From: Collybia mongolica
Taxonomy: Eukaryota; Basidiomycota; Agaricomycetes; Agaricales; Clitocybaceae
NCBI GenBank assembly: GCA_013420905.1
Contig: JAAXNY010000004.1
Span: forward strand, 2,852,001-2,916,000
Reading direction: 5' to 3'
Length of the DNA stretch: 64,000 nucleotides
The position numbers and the translations under genes were made by a program. How positions within the stretch are numbered: the first letter of the stretch is position 1; every line of letters begins with the position of its first letter. This document shows, in pieces, positions 28,601 through 38,914 of the stretch. Under the pieces are notes generated by a model that was not told where the DNA came from, ran no database searches, and saw nothing but the letters and a program-made list of their open reading frames with translations.

Positions 28601-28833
28601 ATCCTTCGGAATATGGCATCTTTACGAAACAACTGAAATATTAAACATGTGTAAGAGGGTTGTGGGTTTCGTAGGAGGTTTATTACCTCGAGATTGTCAG
28701 CGTCGCTCGGTTCTTCCTGCGAGTTCAAAAGAGCCCCATTGACAAGTGGACTGCCATTGGGACCTATTAAAGCTCGTTTCTTAATGGCTGTGGTGTCTTC
28801 TTCTTCTGAATAAGGCCTCTTTTTGGATGCCAT
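25619..28833 (-). CDS. BRE1: BRE1 E3 ubiquitin ligase for histone H2B
   Basis: RING-type E3 that, with Rad6, monoubiquitinates histone H2B in the nucleus, upstream of H3K4 and H3K79 methylation. The N-terminus has a basic nuclear signal (MASKKRPYSEEED, AIKKRALIG) and helices IFRRMKHYSRENERCQARI and MSACWTQLIETIRLL. A coiled coil fills the middle, split by about ten short introns. The RING is at the very end: LKCSTCQQNFRNTVITKCMH/TFCKQCVDTRI, RQRKCPVCGLGF and AQSEVQTIFFQ-stop. All eight zinc ligands are seen. Joining CMH to TFC needs an intron that starts with GC (25778 down to 25729, A/gcaagt ... tag/CT). TAA lies at 25619-25621. The start at 28833 gives the expected family N-terminus. Confidence 0.95.
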
Positions 28834-28993
28834 GAGTAGAAAAGAGTCAAAGGACAAGGAATTGGACAAGAGTGCTGCCTGGGTTAACGATTTCCAAACT
28901 CCGGCTGGCAGATTACTAATCATATAGGGGCAATGAAGACCGCCATCCATCAATTCTATGTTCAAATTGCATCTCTATCCTACAAGGAAACTT

Positions 28994-31181
28994 TCAAGCT
29001 TTGGCAGGCAACCGAAGCACGAGCGTATCTCCTACGCCATTTATTTCCACAATTTCACAGTCCGGTAAACTTCCATCCCCAATCTGTGTCTCTACACAAG
29101 CAAAGTCCAGAGCCTGTACTTCCATCTGTCAGGATAAGTACTCGATATGACACGAAAGACATACCTTCTCTAATACCATCATTGGTTGGTCTTCGATGTG
29201 GCGTAAGTGGTTGAAGATGGAAAGTTCAACAAATACACTCACGCCAGATTGCGGTTTTATAGACGATGCCTTGCGCTGCGTTTGCGACAAACGCTCTCAC
29301 CGTGTGAAGATTGGGCCGATCATTAGGTCCGTTGTGGGCAACGACTACCAAGTACTGCTGTCCAGGATCTTTGAGGCCCTCTCCATCGCCCCCACCCATC
29401 GGGATAAAAGCTTGATTGGTAAATGTATGCCGCTCTAGAAATTTCAGTTCCAAACACCCATTCTTGATAGCCTCTTCTGGCTGGCATCGGTAAACTGATA
29501 TTCCTGGTGTAGCCCCAGCAGTTGGCATGTATGAGGACTCCAAAAGTGAGAGCTTATGGAATTTACTTGCTGATCCTTTGTTGGCTGGTGTAATCTTGAT
29601 TCCTTTGGGAGCAGCGGCATGGTCGCCATATGCCTGGATAACTTGCCCAAACGGCGCAAATGCTTCTGGGGTTAGTGGGAGAACAGGAATCACTCTTATT
29701 TTTGAAGGCACAGGCTGGGATTCCGGTGTCGGCAAAGAGATGGCTGGTGTAGGTGTATCAACCTCCGCCTCTTTTCCACTCAATCTATGCCCCAACACCC
29801 GTATCCTTTGTAAACCACCATCTGGGTAGATCGTTAACTTCACGTGAGTGAACACCTTTCTTGCGACGTTCTCAAGTTGGAAGAAATGTTGTCGATGGGG
29901 TCCCAGTTTGATTCGAGGCAGTATCATCGTCCAGTTTTGGTCCCTCCCAGGGTGCGTGTTCCAATCAATCTTATCTGCCTCATTATACCACCCTTGAATA
30001 TCGCAACTTTCGGGGAAGTTTCCTTTGAAATGAGCGGTGTCGATTTCGACTTGTTCGAGAATACCGGGCGTAGCTCTTATTGTTGAGGAAGTATGAGAAA
30101 TGGGAGATCAACCATAAACGTGACATCGTGTGACATACAGTTTGATAATGACCCAATCTTTGTGGCCCTTTTCGCGGCTTCGTTTTGTCTCCCAACCATC
30201 GCCCATATTCTTGCCCCGTCCTGGATAGATCAGGTTTGTACCAACACCGAAATGCTGATCGGACACAAACTCTACTCGTCCACCAGCAAATACATGTGCC
30301 AGATCAAAGATAGTTGATTCGTCAGGCGGCAGTACTGGAGACACGGCTCCATAGACGCGGAAACGGGCCTTTAAGAAAACAAGGTTTCTATCAGGAACCC
30401 GTGACAAATCTGGCATTGCTTACGATACCACCATCAGGGTACATATTCAGCTTAACATAATTAACAACAGGAGTTCCTGTCACCTTGAAGAGGTGTCTAG
30501 AGTTCGGACTCATGTTCACCCGAGGAAGAATTTCTGTCCACTGACTTGGGGTGAGCACAGCTCGAGGTATAGGTATTGTCACTCACTCGAATGTCCTTGA
30601 CGTCAGGCTCCTCTGACACATCCCCGTACAGGACCTCCACTGAGACCTGTGGGGCTTCGTTACCTGCACATTTGTTCAGCGACGAGATGCGTCCCGCAGG
30701 CATATCAACCTACCATTAAAATGAGAGGTATCGACATCGAATCCACTTATTATCCCCGCGGTTCCTAATCGAATGATACACCTACATGATAACAGTACGA
30801 TAAGAGCGAAAAACTTGTGATGTAAAGACAGTAAAGGAAAACTACCAATCATGCATTGGGTTGTGTCGTCGGGACTCCCATCCACTATACAGTGCACCTT
30901 TGGGGCCAAATTGCCCTTTGAGACTTGGAGCAGGCTGAAAGATATTTAGTATCTCTGAGTTTTCAAGTCTAGAATCTGCGTTACTTCTGCTAGAAGCAAG
31001 TGAAACGCCTCTGCGAAGAATTCGTCTGATACTGACACCACTTGCCCCCCGATCGCAGCACTGGAGAGCTCTGGGATAACTGATCAAGTCGGCTTTATGT
31101 TTATTCATAGCCGATAAGCGTACCGATCGTTGAGGAGAATGTATCTGCAAACTTGTCTAATGGTACCCGTTCGGATGTCAT
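28994..31181 (-). CDS. Bifunctional allantoicase / ureidoglycolate lyase (DAL2-DAL3 fusion)
   Basis: Purine-catabolism enzyme. The N-terminal allantoicase would hydrolyse allantoate to ureidoglycolate and urea, and the C-terminal lyase would split ureidoglycolate to glyoxylate and urea. Allantoicase blocks: [71 protein letters not shown] [32 protein letters not shown] and the second repeat ending [18 protein letters not shown]. One exon (29226-29927) then passes without a stop into the lyase: [42 protein letters not shown] and [17 protein letters not shown], where splicing rebuilds the conserved W-H-x-P-M motif. A comparable fusion (DAL2,3,3) is known in Cryptococcus. It is tandem with BRE1, 160 bp apart. 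Assignment is firm; the first exons are short. Confidence 0.92.
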
Positions 31182-31845
31182 AATAATAAGGATGAAGGGG
31201 CTGAAAGAGTCAGGGCAGACTCGCAGGTACCCAACTTACCGCATGCTTTGAACAGCACGTGCTGGCCCAGAGACTTGAATATTGTACTATAGTCATAAAG
31301 ACATCTATTCTATCCAATATGTTTCAAACAACAATTTGGGGGATTTAGGTGAGTACCATGGTCAAACAATGCAATCCAAGGGTTTCAACGTTTTCATGTT
31401 ATGCCTTAGTCATAATTTATCGATGCACAAATCACTTTGTCGTGTTTGATTCATTACGCAGGAACGAAGTCCGGCCTTGTCCGCTGAGCTGTCCGAATCC
31501 GATGCACTTCCCGGAAGGAATGCGAAGCAAATTCAGTGGACACGCGGCCAACATACGCCAGGGCTACTTGTCATTGTTAGAATTACATATGGGCTCTCAC
31601 AACCTTCCATGCATACCCCAATTCACTCACTATGTTTGCGATCGAGGAATTAGTCAGAGAATCAAAAAATTGATGTATACAGGTAAGTTTGTTATACAGT
31701 CCATGCACGAGTGTATTTCTCTTTATCTTACATATATAATAAATGAAGGCTGCCCTTCTTCCACGGGAGGATGAAGTCGGGATATGTCTTCTGATTGGCT
31801 GAATTACGCGTGGCCCCGTGCGTAGCACGATATCCGCTAGTATCC
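31182..31845. other. Spacer upstream of the allantoicase gene
   Basis: About 660 bp. A plus-strand frame (31349-31774) stays open but has no recognisable domain and contains overlapping open frames on the other strand, so I do not call it. The part near 31182 should hold the allantoicase-lyase promoter, and the part near 31845 the 3' end of the F-box gene. Confidence 0.4.
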
Positions 31846-33276
31846 TCAGAAAGATGGGTCTATCTCGAGATTAAGACCCTCTTTCTGTAACTGTTTCAGG
31901 CGACGATAGTCGGCCGGTGATTCCGAAAGTGATAATTGGACCTGCAGGATGCGAAGGCGTACTGCCGCACTATTTTCATATCGCCTCCAACGCGATTCGG
32001 CCATGTCCACCAATGCATTGCTGCCAACGGACCATAAGCAACCCAAACCACGTATTCTGAAGCACCGAAGGGCAGGAAGAAGACCCTGAGGCGACTGTTC
32101 GTTAAACGTAAGCATTTCTATCGCAGAGAACGAAAGACAAGGGGCGAATATCCAATCGGTGTCGTCATCGACGACAAGTTCCTTAAGAGTCTGCATAGAA
32201 GGGTTCTGAAGCAGGTCAATGAAATGAGCGCTCCTAATGCATGTATTATGCAATCCGAGGTAGCGAAGACGTATTTCCGACCGTTCAAGAAACACGTTTA
32301 ATACTTCCTGGGGCCATGCTAGCAGTTCGGCTGGGCCACCTCTTCCGTATATCGAAATATTGTTGAGGGCGGGAAACGTCGTTATCTGAAGGAAATCAGA
32401 CAACTCTTGGGGTCCAATAGTGAGTTCCAAGGACTGCAATGTGGTATGGATAATCGTGGAACGAGGGTGAGCGTCCGGCGTAGATTCGACGCCAAATTTG
32501 CATTTTTTGAGAATACGACACTCGTTGAGGATTAGCACCACCTTGCCAACTGACATTTCGAAGTCGATTGAAACATGTGTCAATTGATTCCATGGTGTTT
32601 TCATATTTGGGACCACCCAACGACTGAGGGATGCTATGGAGGGCACGGAGATCGCTGAGAGCCGAGGGACTTCCTCGAATATTCCTAAAAAGTCGCGTTC
32701 GGTAATTGCGTCCAGTCGCTGGAATCGCATGTGAAATTGTTCCAAGAGCGGAGCTTTACGTCTGTACGAGTCTAATCGGTTACAGCACAGAGAGCTTGCA
32801 AGATCAAGTCGGATATGTTGCCAACGATGAACGTACTGGCTGAAAATATCCAGGACATCCCCTGTTGCAACTCGGTTACCTTCCGCTTCGTTGGTCTGGA
32901 AGAGTGACAGAACCAGTGGACTGGTGCCAGACCTTTTTAACCACTGTACGATTACTCTTATAGGGGGATGGGGTTCCCCGAGTGAGACGATAACCCTCAG
33001 AAAGGACCAAAGGTTGGGTAAGGAAATTGCGAGTCGTCTCCAATCCCGACAGACCTGGCAAAGAAGTAGAGGGGCCACATATGGAGTGAAAGACGTATAA
33101 TCCGCTGAGAGCGACTTGGGGTTTTCTGGCAGAGGTAAACAATGAACAAAAATCTCCTCCCAAATGTCGATCGGAATCGCGGAATAGCGTGGGCAGTCCC
33201 TGAACGGGCCTAGGCGTTTGTGGTGTTCGTCAACACATGTATGAGCATTAGTTGGTGGTTGTTCGACGTGTGCCAT
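31846..33276 (-). CDS. F-box protein, intronless
   Basis: A single uninterrupted frame of 476 residues, unusual here because nearly every other gene has many introns. An F-box-like motif lies at residues about 30-85: YSAIPIDIWEEIFVHCLPLP, then PLLLCQVCRDWRRLAISLPN and LWSFLRV. The rest is a leucine-rich, LRR-like fold typical of the large Agaricomycete F-box family (for example EEVPRLSAISVPSIASLSRW and RYLGLHNTCIRSAHF). Such proteins recruit substrates to SCF ubiquitin ligases; the substrate is unknown. The family expands rapidly in mushroom-forming fungi, so this copy may be lineage-specific. Confidence 0.85.
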   Translation of the reverse strand: MAHVEQPPTNAHTCVDEHHKRLGPFRDCPRYSAIPIDIWEEIFVHCLPLPENPKSLSADYTSFTPYVAPLLLCQVCRDWRRLAISLPNLWSFLRVIVSLGEPHPPIRVIVQWLKRSGTSPLVLSLFQTNEAEGNRVATGDVLDIFSQYVHRWQHIRLDLASSLCCNRLDSYRRKAPLLEQFHMRFQRLDAITERDFLGIFEEVPRLSAISVPSIASLSRWVVPNMKTPWNQLTHVSIDFEMSVGKVVLILNECRILKKCKFGVESTPDAHPRSTIIHTTLQSLELTIGPQELSDFLQITTFPALNNISIYGRGGPAELLAWPQEVLNVFLERSEIRLRYLGLHNTCIRSAHFIDLLQNPSMQTLKELVVDDDTDWIFAPCLSFSAIEMLTFNEQSPQGLLPALRCFRIRGLGCLWSVGSNALVDMAESRWRRYENSAAVRLRILQVQLSLSESPADYRRLKQLQKEGLNLEIDPSF

Positions 33277-33741
33277 AATCTTTACGTGGAGGCGATAGCG
33301 CTTAAATGTTGTCGATGGTCAAAAATAGAACTGGAAAATGAAATTAGCAGGCGCAGGGTTGAAGGAATGGTATGTGCTGACATCGTCGCCTATCGGTCGT
33401 TGATATAAACTTCCTCAGTCCTAGTTAGGGTAGAATAAGGGATTCTTGTTGTTAGACTTAAATTCGCGTTCCTGTATATAGGTATCGATAGGAGAACTTC
33501 GAATATAAATTTAAGTCTTTCCAACGATAACACATGTCTCTCAGACTTGTCTGGAAGTGGGATGTTAGTTCCGACTGTCATTATCGGGTGGATAAAATTG
33601 GAGAAGCGGCAATAGGATCAGTGGATCGATCAACAAAGCCTTGACTTACGCAGGGTTGTAAATTCAATTGGTAACCAATGTCATAACGTCCATCAAATTA
33701 TGTCTTGGAGCAAATGCCCACTCACAAAATATATTTTGAAT
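33277..33741. other. Spacer between F-box gene and methyltransferase gene
   Basis: About 465 bp, AT-rich, with only short unrelated open frames. It should hold the F-box gene promoter and the 3' untranslated region of the methyltransferase. Nothing else was seen. Confidence 0.45.
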
Positions 33742-34652
33742 TTAAAAGTGTGCTAAGACTGTGCGATCTTTGCCCCAGGGGTCGCGCCATATTTCTGTAC
33801 TGCGCACTAAACCCGTAGCGTGCATAATATCTTCAACCTCCTTAGCCTGAGTGTGGCCGACTTCGAGCGCTACGACGGCACCGGGATTCAAAAATACTTT
33901 CTGTCGCACTAGACGAGCTATCGAGTGATAGAAGTCAAGGCCCGACGGCCCGCCAAAGAGTGCCTTTGGGTCTTCGTAATCGGATACGGAGCGAGGTAGC
34001 TCCAAATACTCGTCCCAGGTTATGTAAGGCGGATTAGACGTGATGATGTCGTATGGCAGTGAAAGATTAACGTCGTCGGAAAAGGTGGGAGATAGAAAGT
34101 TGGCCAGGGTCGTCTTAAATGTGTTAACCTGGGAGGATCTCGGTGAGGGCGTGGGTACCTTGCATAAAGCAGCGTTGTCTGTGGCCAGTTGGATGGCGTG
34201 GGGAGATATGTCTATCCCATGCGTGTGAAGGGTCCCGGATGGGCAGAGGTGACATAAAAGTAGGGGGATACAACCTGAGCCGGTGCCAAGATCGAGGAGA
34301 CGCTTGGGGCGTGTTGAGGTGGATGAGAGCCGGTCTGCAAGTTTCATGACCCAATGTTCAGTTTCTGGACGTGGTATCAGGACGGGTGCGCGGGTAATAA
34401 GATTGAGGGGTCCAAAAGGTTGGTCTCCTGGTCGGAAAGGAGGATAAAGATGAATGTGAAGGAGGGCCTAAGAGAAAAACCAAAGGTACCCAGTATGTAT
34501 TGGAGCGGTTCGCCAAGGATTCTACGCCTCAGCATGCCCGCAAGAGAAATATGGGGCTGGGCCTGAGTTACATGCTTCATCCATTTGAGTTCGCGAGTAG
34601 CCTGTGCGGACCCCAAACGCGAAATAAAGGAGGCGGTGAGATTTTGAATCAT
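33742..34652 (-). CDS. MTQ1: HemK/PrmC-family N5-glutamine methyltransferase, MTQ1-like
   Basis: S-adenosylmethionine-dependent enzyme that methylates the Gln of the GGQ motif in (mitochondrial) release factors. Two exons join at an intron near 34475-34410: GEPLQYILG/DQPFGPLNLITRAP. Blocks seen are PVLIPRPETEHWVMKLAD (family N-terminal signature), LLDLGTGSGCIPLLL (SAM-binding motif I), GIDISPHAIQLA, and the catalytic NPPY in YDIITSNPPYITWDEY, then GPSGLDFYHSIARL and VALEVGHTQA. It ends WRDPWGKDRTVLAHF-stop. The ATG at 34652 (MIQNLTASFI) is chosen as the first ATG in frame; it gives a short, Arg-poor leader, so mitochondrial targeting is likely only by family analogy. Confidence 0.9.
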
Positions 34653-34960
34653 GCAAGGGTGAAGCAGGGGAGAATCTGCGAGTCGGAAAGCTGAATTTGG
34701 TGGACGGAAGATGACGGAGAGCAAAGATTACGTACAACAAAATGGGAAGTGCCTTGGCTTGGCCGGGGCGGCGATTGCCGGCAAGCCCCATCCGGCGGCA
34801 CCCAAGGCGGGTAAACCATGATAAACGGCGCTAACCAATAAAAATGGAGGATTAAATCAGGATCCTGACTTGTGCGTGTGCATTTTTGTTTGACACCTGG
34901 CCCTCGAGCGTAACGTTACCGCCGTCGAGCACCCCACTCTTTCTGTTACTTCGCGCAGAC
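34653..34960. promoter_or_regulatory. Divergent spacer, MTQ1-like / ERT1-like
   Basis: About 308 bp between head-to-head start codons. The methyltransferase frame stays open upstream, so part of this may be its leader. No specific motif was recognised. Confidence 0.35.
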
Positions 34961-36926
34961 ATGTCTGCCGTGTACGCGCCACTCCCCTCTCCTGCCTTTG
35001 TAAACCCATCGCAAATGCAGAATGCTCACGCAGGCCCATCTTCCGCGGCAGGGAAGAAAAAGACACCGCCCGTACCGCCGAAACGCAAACGGACGGACAC
35101 TCCAGACGACTCTGGTGCAGACTCGGCGACGCAGCCGCGCAAGGGTAGGGATGGACCGAAAAAGAAGAAGGCGAACCGGGCGTGCTTTCATTGTCAAAAA
35201 GCACACCTTACCTGTGATGATTGTACGTAGTTGTAGAAGACTGGGAGGGAACAGGATATGGGCTAACCGGAATTAACAGCACGACCATGCCAACGATGTA
35301 CGAAGCGGGGGATAGCCAATAATTGTACAGAGGGCCATCGGAAGAAAGCCAAGTATCTACTTGATGAGGAGGAACTCGGTAGGTGGGGGTGTTGAGCTCG
35401 ATGACATGCTAATCACGTGCCACAGAGCAATTGAAACGGAGCAAATCATCGGCGCCTGAAAGCAGTCATCAGACGAACAGCAGTAGTCATCAGACTAATC
35501 AAGAAGCCACAGGTGGGTTGCGGAATGAAATGACAGTTACAGGGTGGGACTAACCGGAAATATCCATGAAAGAGACGTTTGGTCAGAACGAGACGCTGTT
35601 TGATGCCAGCTTCAGCTTTGGTTCAGAGGCAGCGAATCTGGAGTACTCAATCCTATCTGCCATCCTGGGCAACCCGAGTCCCCCTGAGTCTGTGACGTCA
35701 CCGCCATCACCGACACCTGGTGGATCATTTTCAGCCTGGACAGCTGACTACACCACCTCGCCCCGACTCGGATCCCTTTCAACATCCGTCACAGTCCCAG
35801 CCTCTGCCTCAGCTCCAGCCCCACCCTTCCCCTCGCCATATGCCGATCCACAGATGGCCGTCCAGCCGGCAGACACTCCTTATCTTGCATACCCATATCC
35901 CCAACATCACCAACATCAACACCGCCAGCCGGACGACTATTCTTCTTACCAGACTCCTTCCCAGCCTCAGCAACTTCATCCCCTCCAGCCACGTTACCCC
36001 CTCGATACTCGTCCCCGCTCCCCCCCCGCTTCCTCCTTCCTCCACAGCGCAAATGCACATACTACAAACTCCATATCCCCATCTGACCCCATCCCAGACA
36101 TGTCCCGCACCTCCCAGCTCCAGGCTATCCATGACCGCGTTACCGCTCCCTACGATTACACCGAGGGTTATCATTTTCTCATGAAACACCTGCCCAGTCG
36201 GTACGTGCGTCGACCAATGTCTCATGTCTGAAATGAGTGCCCAAGCACTCAACTCTGATCTTGCTTCCTCAACGTACAAAAGATTTGAGAAGAACGATAT
36301 TCTCCGCATAGTTCGCGCTCTCGCCATTTTCAGACCATCCCTTATCGCCCTTCAGATGCCGCTGTCTCTCGACGACGAAATATTCGTCGAAAAATGTTTT
36401 CAGCGATCCTTGGTGGTGCGTATCTACACACCCTTTGCCCTGTCCGGGTTCCTGACCCGTGATTCCCAGGAACTCGACAAGCTCATATCGTTCAGTGGCA
36501 CTCCCACAGTTGTCTGGCGCAGGACAGGCGAGATATGTCTGGTCGCTCCAGAATTCTGCATGCTGACCGAGTGGTCCATGGAAGAGCTCACGGGTCGCAA
36601 AAAGTATATTTACGAGGTGTGCCGCCTCGAACTGCGATTCCTCAATCGTCTCACGTGTCCTTTTGTTCCAGCTCTTCGAAAATCAGTCTGTTGTAGAGTA
36701 CTGGGAAAACTTTGCGGCACACGCGTTTGAAAATACGACCCAATCTGTGTACTCTCACTGTGTACTGCTCAAGCCGTCGGGTGCACCAGTGCCTGCAACG
36801 TTTTGTTTCTCAATACGGAGGGATTTATTTGACTTACCCAGCATTGTCATTGGTGCGTTCCCACATCTATTGATATATTTCGAAGTTTCACATGTTACAT
36901 ACAGGACAATGGCTACCTCTTCTATA
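34961..36926 (+). CDS. ERT1: ERT1/AcuK-family Zn2Cys6 transcription activator with PAS domain
   Basis: Nuclear activator of gluconeogenic and respiratory genes in the ERT1/RDS2/AcuK family. The zinc cluster is rebuilt by splicing: [22 protein letters not shown], then [19 protein letters not shown]. All six cysteines are present, and the flanking KKKKANRAC is the family hallmark. The middle is a long Pro/Ser/His/Gln-rich disordered region (residues about 170-380). The C-terminal PAS-like domain reads [53 protein letters not shown] and [19 protein letters not shown], all typical of the family. The last exon is short (QWLPLL-stop at 36924-36926). Several introns of about 50 bp are read. Regulation of specific targets here is inference from the family. 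Confidence 0.93.
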
Positions 36927-37192
36927 GCATTTATTTCGGTTATTTATTCCACAGCTGCCCTACCTTCACCCACCCACCTTGTCTCCCCGTCCTCTTGCTG
37001 TGCTCTTTTTTTTGCTTGTGTTTCCACCATTTGAATGTATCAGATGTACTACACTTAATCTTCCACAAAAAAACAAAGACATCTACTGGTCAATTATACA
37101 AAAATATTGTTTCTCTCACACTGGAATCAAGAAAATTAAATAGTGCATATGTTTCTAGTACGAGAATAAGGATCTAAGTAGGAGCTTGTCCT

Positions 37193-37986
37193 CTACACCT
37201 GAGTTTCGTTGATGGCCGCGTAGTCGCTTTCTACACCGGGCTCGAGCATGCATGCGTGGCCGAGGATGAGGACACCTGAGGCACCAACCAACCAAAAGAA
37301 AGTGCCAATGGGTGACGATAACCAGAGGAGAGGGATGCCAATAACGAAGAGCCCAGTGTACAAGTGCTTCTGAGTGACAGTATGATCGCCGAACTGCGTT
37401 GCGTCTGGAGCTGGAGAAGAAGTTGATCAACAGCTCCGGAGTGCAGGATAGAACATACCAAATTTGTTGATTGCTGCAAAGCCAAAAACGAGGAAAGCAA
37501 GGGAGATAAGAAGCAGGTAGTTTGTAATGCTAAATGAGAAGTGACACGTATGAGAGGAAAATACGACACGTCGAACACTGGTAATACGCACATAGCATAG
37601 ACGGCGAGGACAGCGATAATAAGGCCGTAGTTTCCTGGCGATCCCTTTCACATCAGACTTTCCCACTAGGAGTGACAATTGTGTTACCTGAGAAATAACG
37701 GGTGTTGTATGAGATCCGCTGGAAGTGGACGGAAGAGGCTTGTTCAATCAAACTGGAGACCGTCGATGGAGATTATTACTCACCGAAGTGGCCTGGTTGA
37801 GATCTGCTGGCCGCGAGATACGCTGATAGTCGAAGAACTCAACAGGAGATCGGATTCCAGCAAGTCGTGTTTCCTGGCAGGAGGCAATCATTCATTAGTC
37901 CTAAAGATTTATCTTTATAAGTTTCTTTAACAGATACTGACTCTGAGAGACTTGACTGCGTCAGTCACGCGCATGAGCATCTCCAT
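37193..37986 (-). CDS. YIP3: PRA1-family (YIP3) prenylated Rab acceptor
   Basis: Small membrane protein of the ER/Golgi that handles prenylated Rab GTPases. Five or so short exons are needed. Blocks seen: MRVTDAVKSLRE, TRLAGIRSPVEFFDYQRISR, NQATSRISYNTRYFSGNYG, then hydrophobic segments LIIAVLAVYALITNYLLLIS and LAFLVFGFAAINKF, then LYTGLFVIGIPLLWLSSPIG and TFFWLVGASGVLILGHACML, and the tail ESDYAAINETQV-stop (37193-37195). The order NTRYFSGNY, paired hydrophobic hairpins and the ILGHA motif are characteristic of PRA1. It converges with ERT1 over about 270 bp of 3' sequence. Confidence 0.9.
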
Positions 37987-38241
37987 GGTGGTGATACAAG
38001 TGAGTGTGGTGGGGGTATTAAATAACCCAGAGGTGTGCTGTGCTGACGGTTGTTATTACTTTTCGTGCCGCAGCCGCAGGCCCACAGCCACGTTGTTTGT
38101 TGACCACAAGTTTCTCCTATTATTCTCACCTCTAATCAATAACGCCTTTACATCGTCAGTTGCACGTCCTCTCCATCGCATTCCCTCATCATTTAATTAC
38201 ACAATAACTATATAACTTGACAGAGCAACAACAAAGCTTTC
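37987..38241. promoter_or_regulatory. Divergent promoter, YIP3 / CDC26
   Basis: 255 bp between the divergent start codons of YIP3 and CDC26. No specific motif was recognised; function is inferred from position. Confidence 0.4.
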
Positions 38242-38541
38242 ATGATACGCCGAAATCCGACACTGATCCCGATGGGCGACTTTGATGTTCAAGATGTTCG
38301 CGACATGCTGTCCCAACAACGAGCGGACGCGATAAACCACCAGCTCCAGCCGAACATAAAAAGAAAAGTCCAAGCGATAGACGACTCTGAGATTGCCACA
38401 CATCCTGACGCCGCTGCTGATGCCCAGCAGCGAGTGTTGAGGCGTTTAGGGCTACAGTCTGATACTGGTATGTTTCTAAGCATGTAGCTCCCTCAAACAA
38501 GAAATAATGTAAATACAGGCTCATCGAAGAATTCAAACTAG
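38242..38541 (+). CDS. CDC26: Anaphase-promoting complex subunit CDC26
   Basis: Small subunit of the APC/C ubiquitin ligase that stabilises the CDC16/APC6 TPR superhelix. Two exons (38242-38467 and 38519-38541) give 82 residues. The N-terminus MIRRNPTLIPMGDFDVQDVR matches the family, whose first residues (ML/MIRRxPTxI) insert into the TPR groove. A helix-rich middle (DMLSQQRADAINHQL) follows and the tail ends SSKNSN-stop. Short length and simple structure agree with the family. It converges with PEX5. Confidence 0.87.
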
Positions 38542-38914
38542 TAAAAAATTATGAGATCGCCGTATTAGCGACCTTTTGCACCTGCCAGCACAACCTGAAT
38601 AAAAATTTTGGTGAGACTTGGCTAACTTTCGTTTGATTGGAGTCAGCCCCGACGGATTGGGCAGTTTGCCAACTTCGCTTTACTCTGAGCAATATTAATG
38701 GAAAGGCACGAGATAAAATGATCATTCTTCACTGTTTTGATTGTTGTGTACCCAGTATACTAGGTATGTAATTGCGCTGTGTATACAGTCATGTAGGAGA
38801 ATCATGGGACAGCGTATTGAGCCAGACTCTTCCTCGAGTCTCGCCTCAGATGCGAAATTTGAGAAAATGTTAATGGGCAAAAGGCCCATTACTAGGGCTA
38901 GATTTAGAGAAGAT

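Noticed and set aside
31349..31774. Plus-strand frame of 141 codons upstream of the F-box gene
   Set aside because: No recognisable motif, and an opposing open frame overlaps it; composition resembles spacer DNA.
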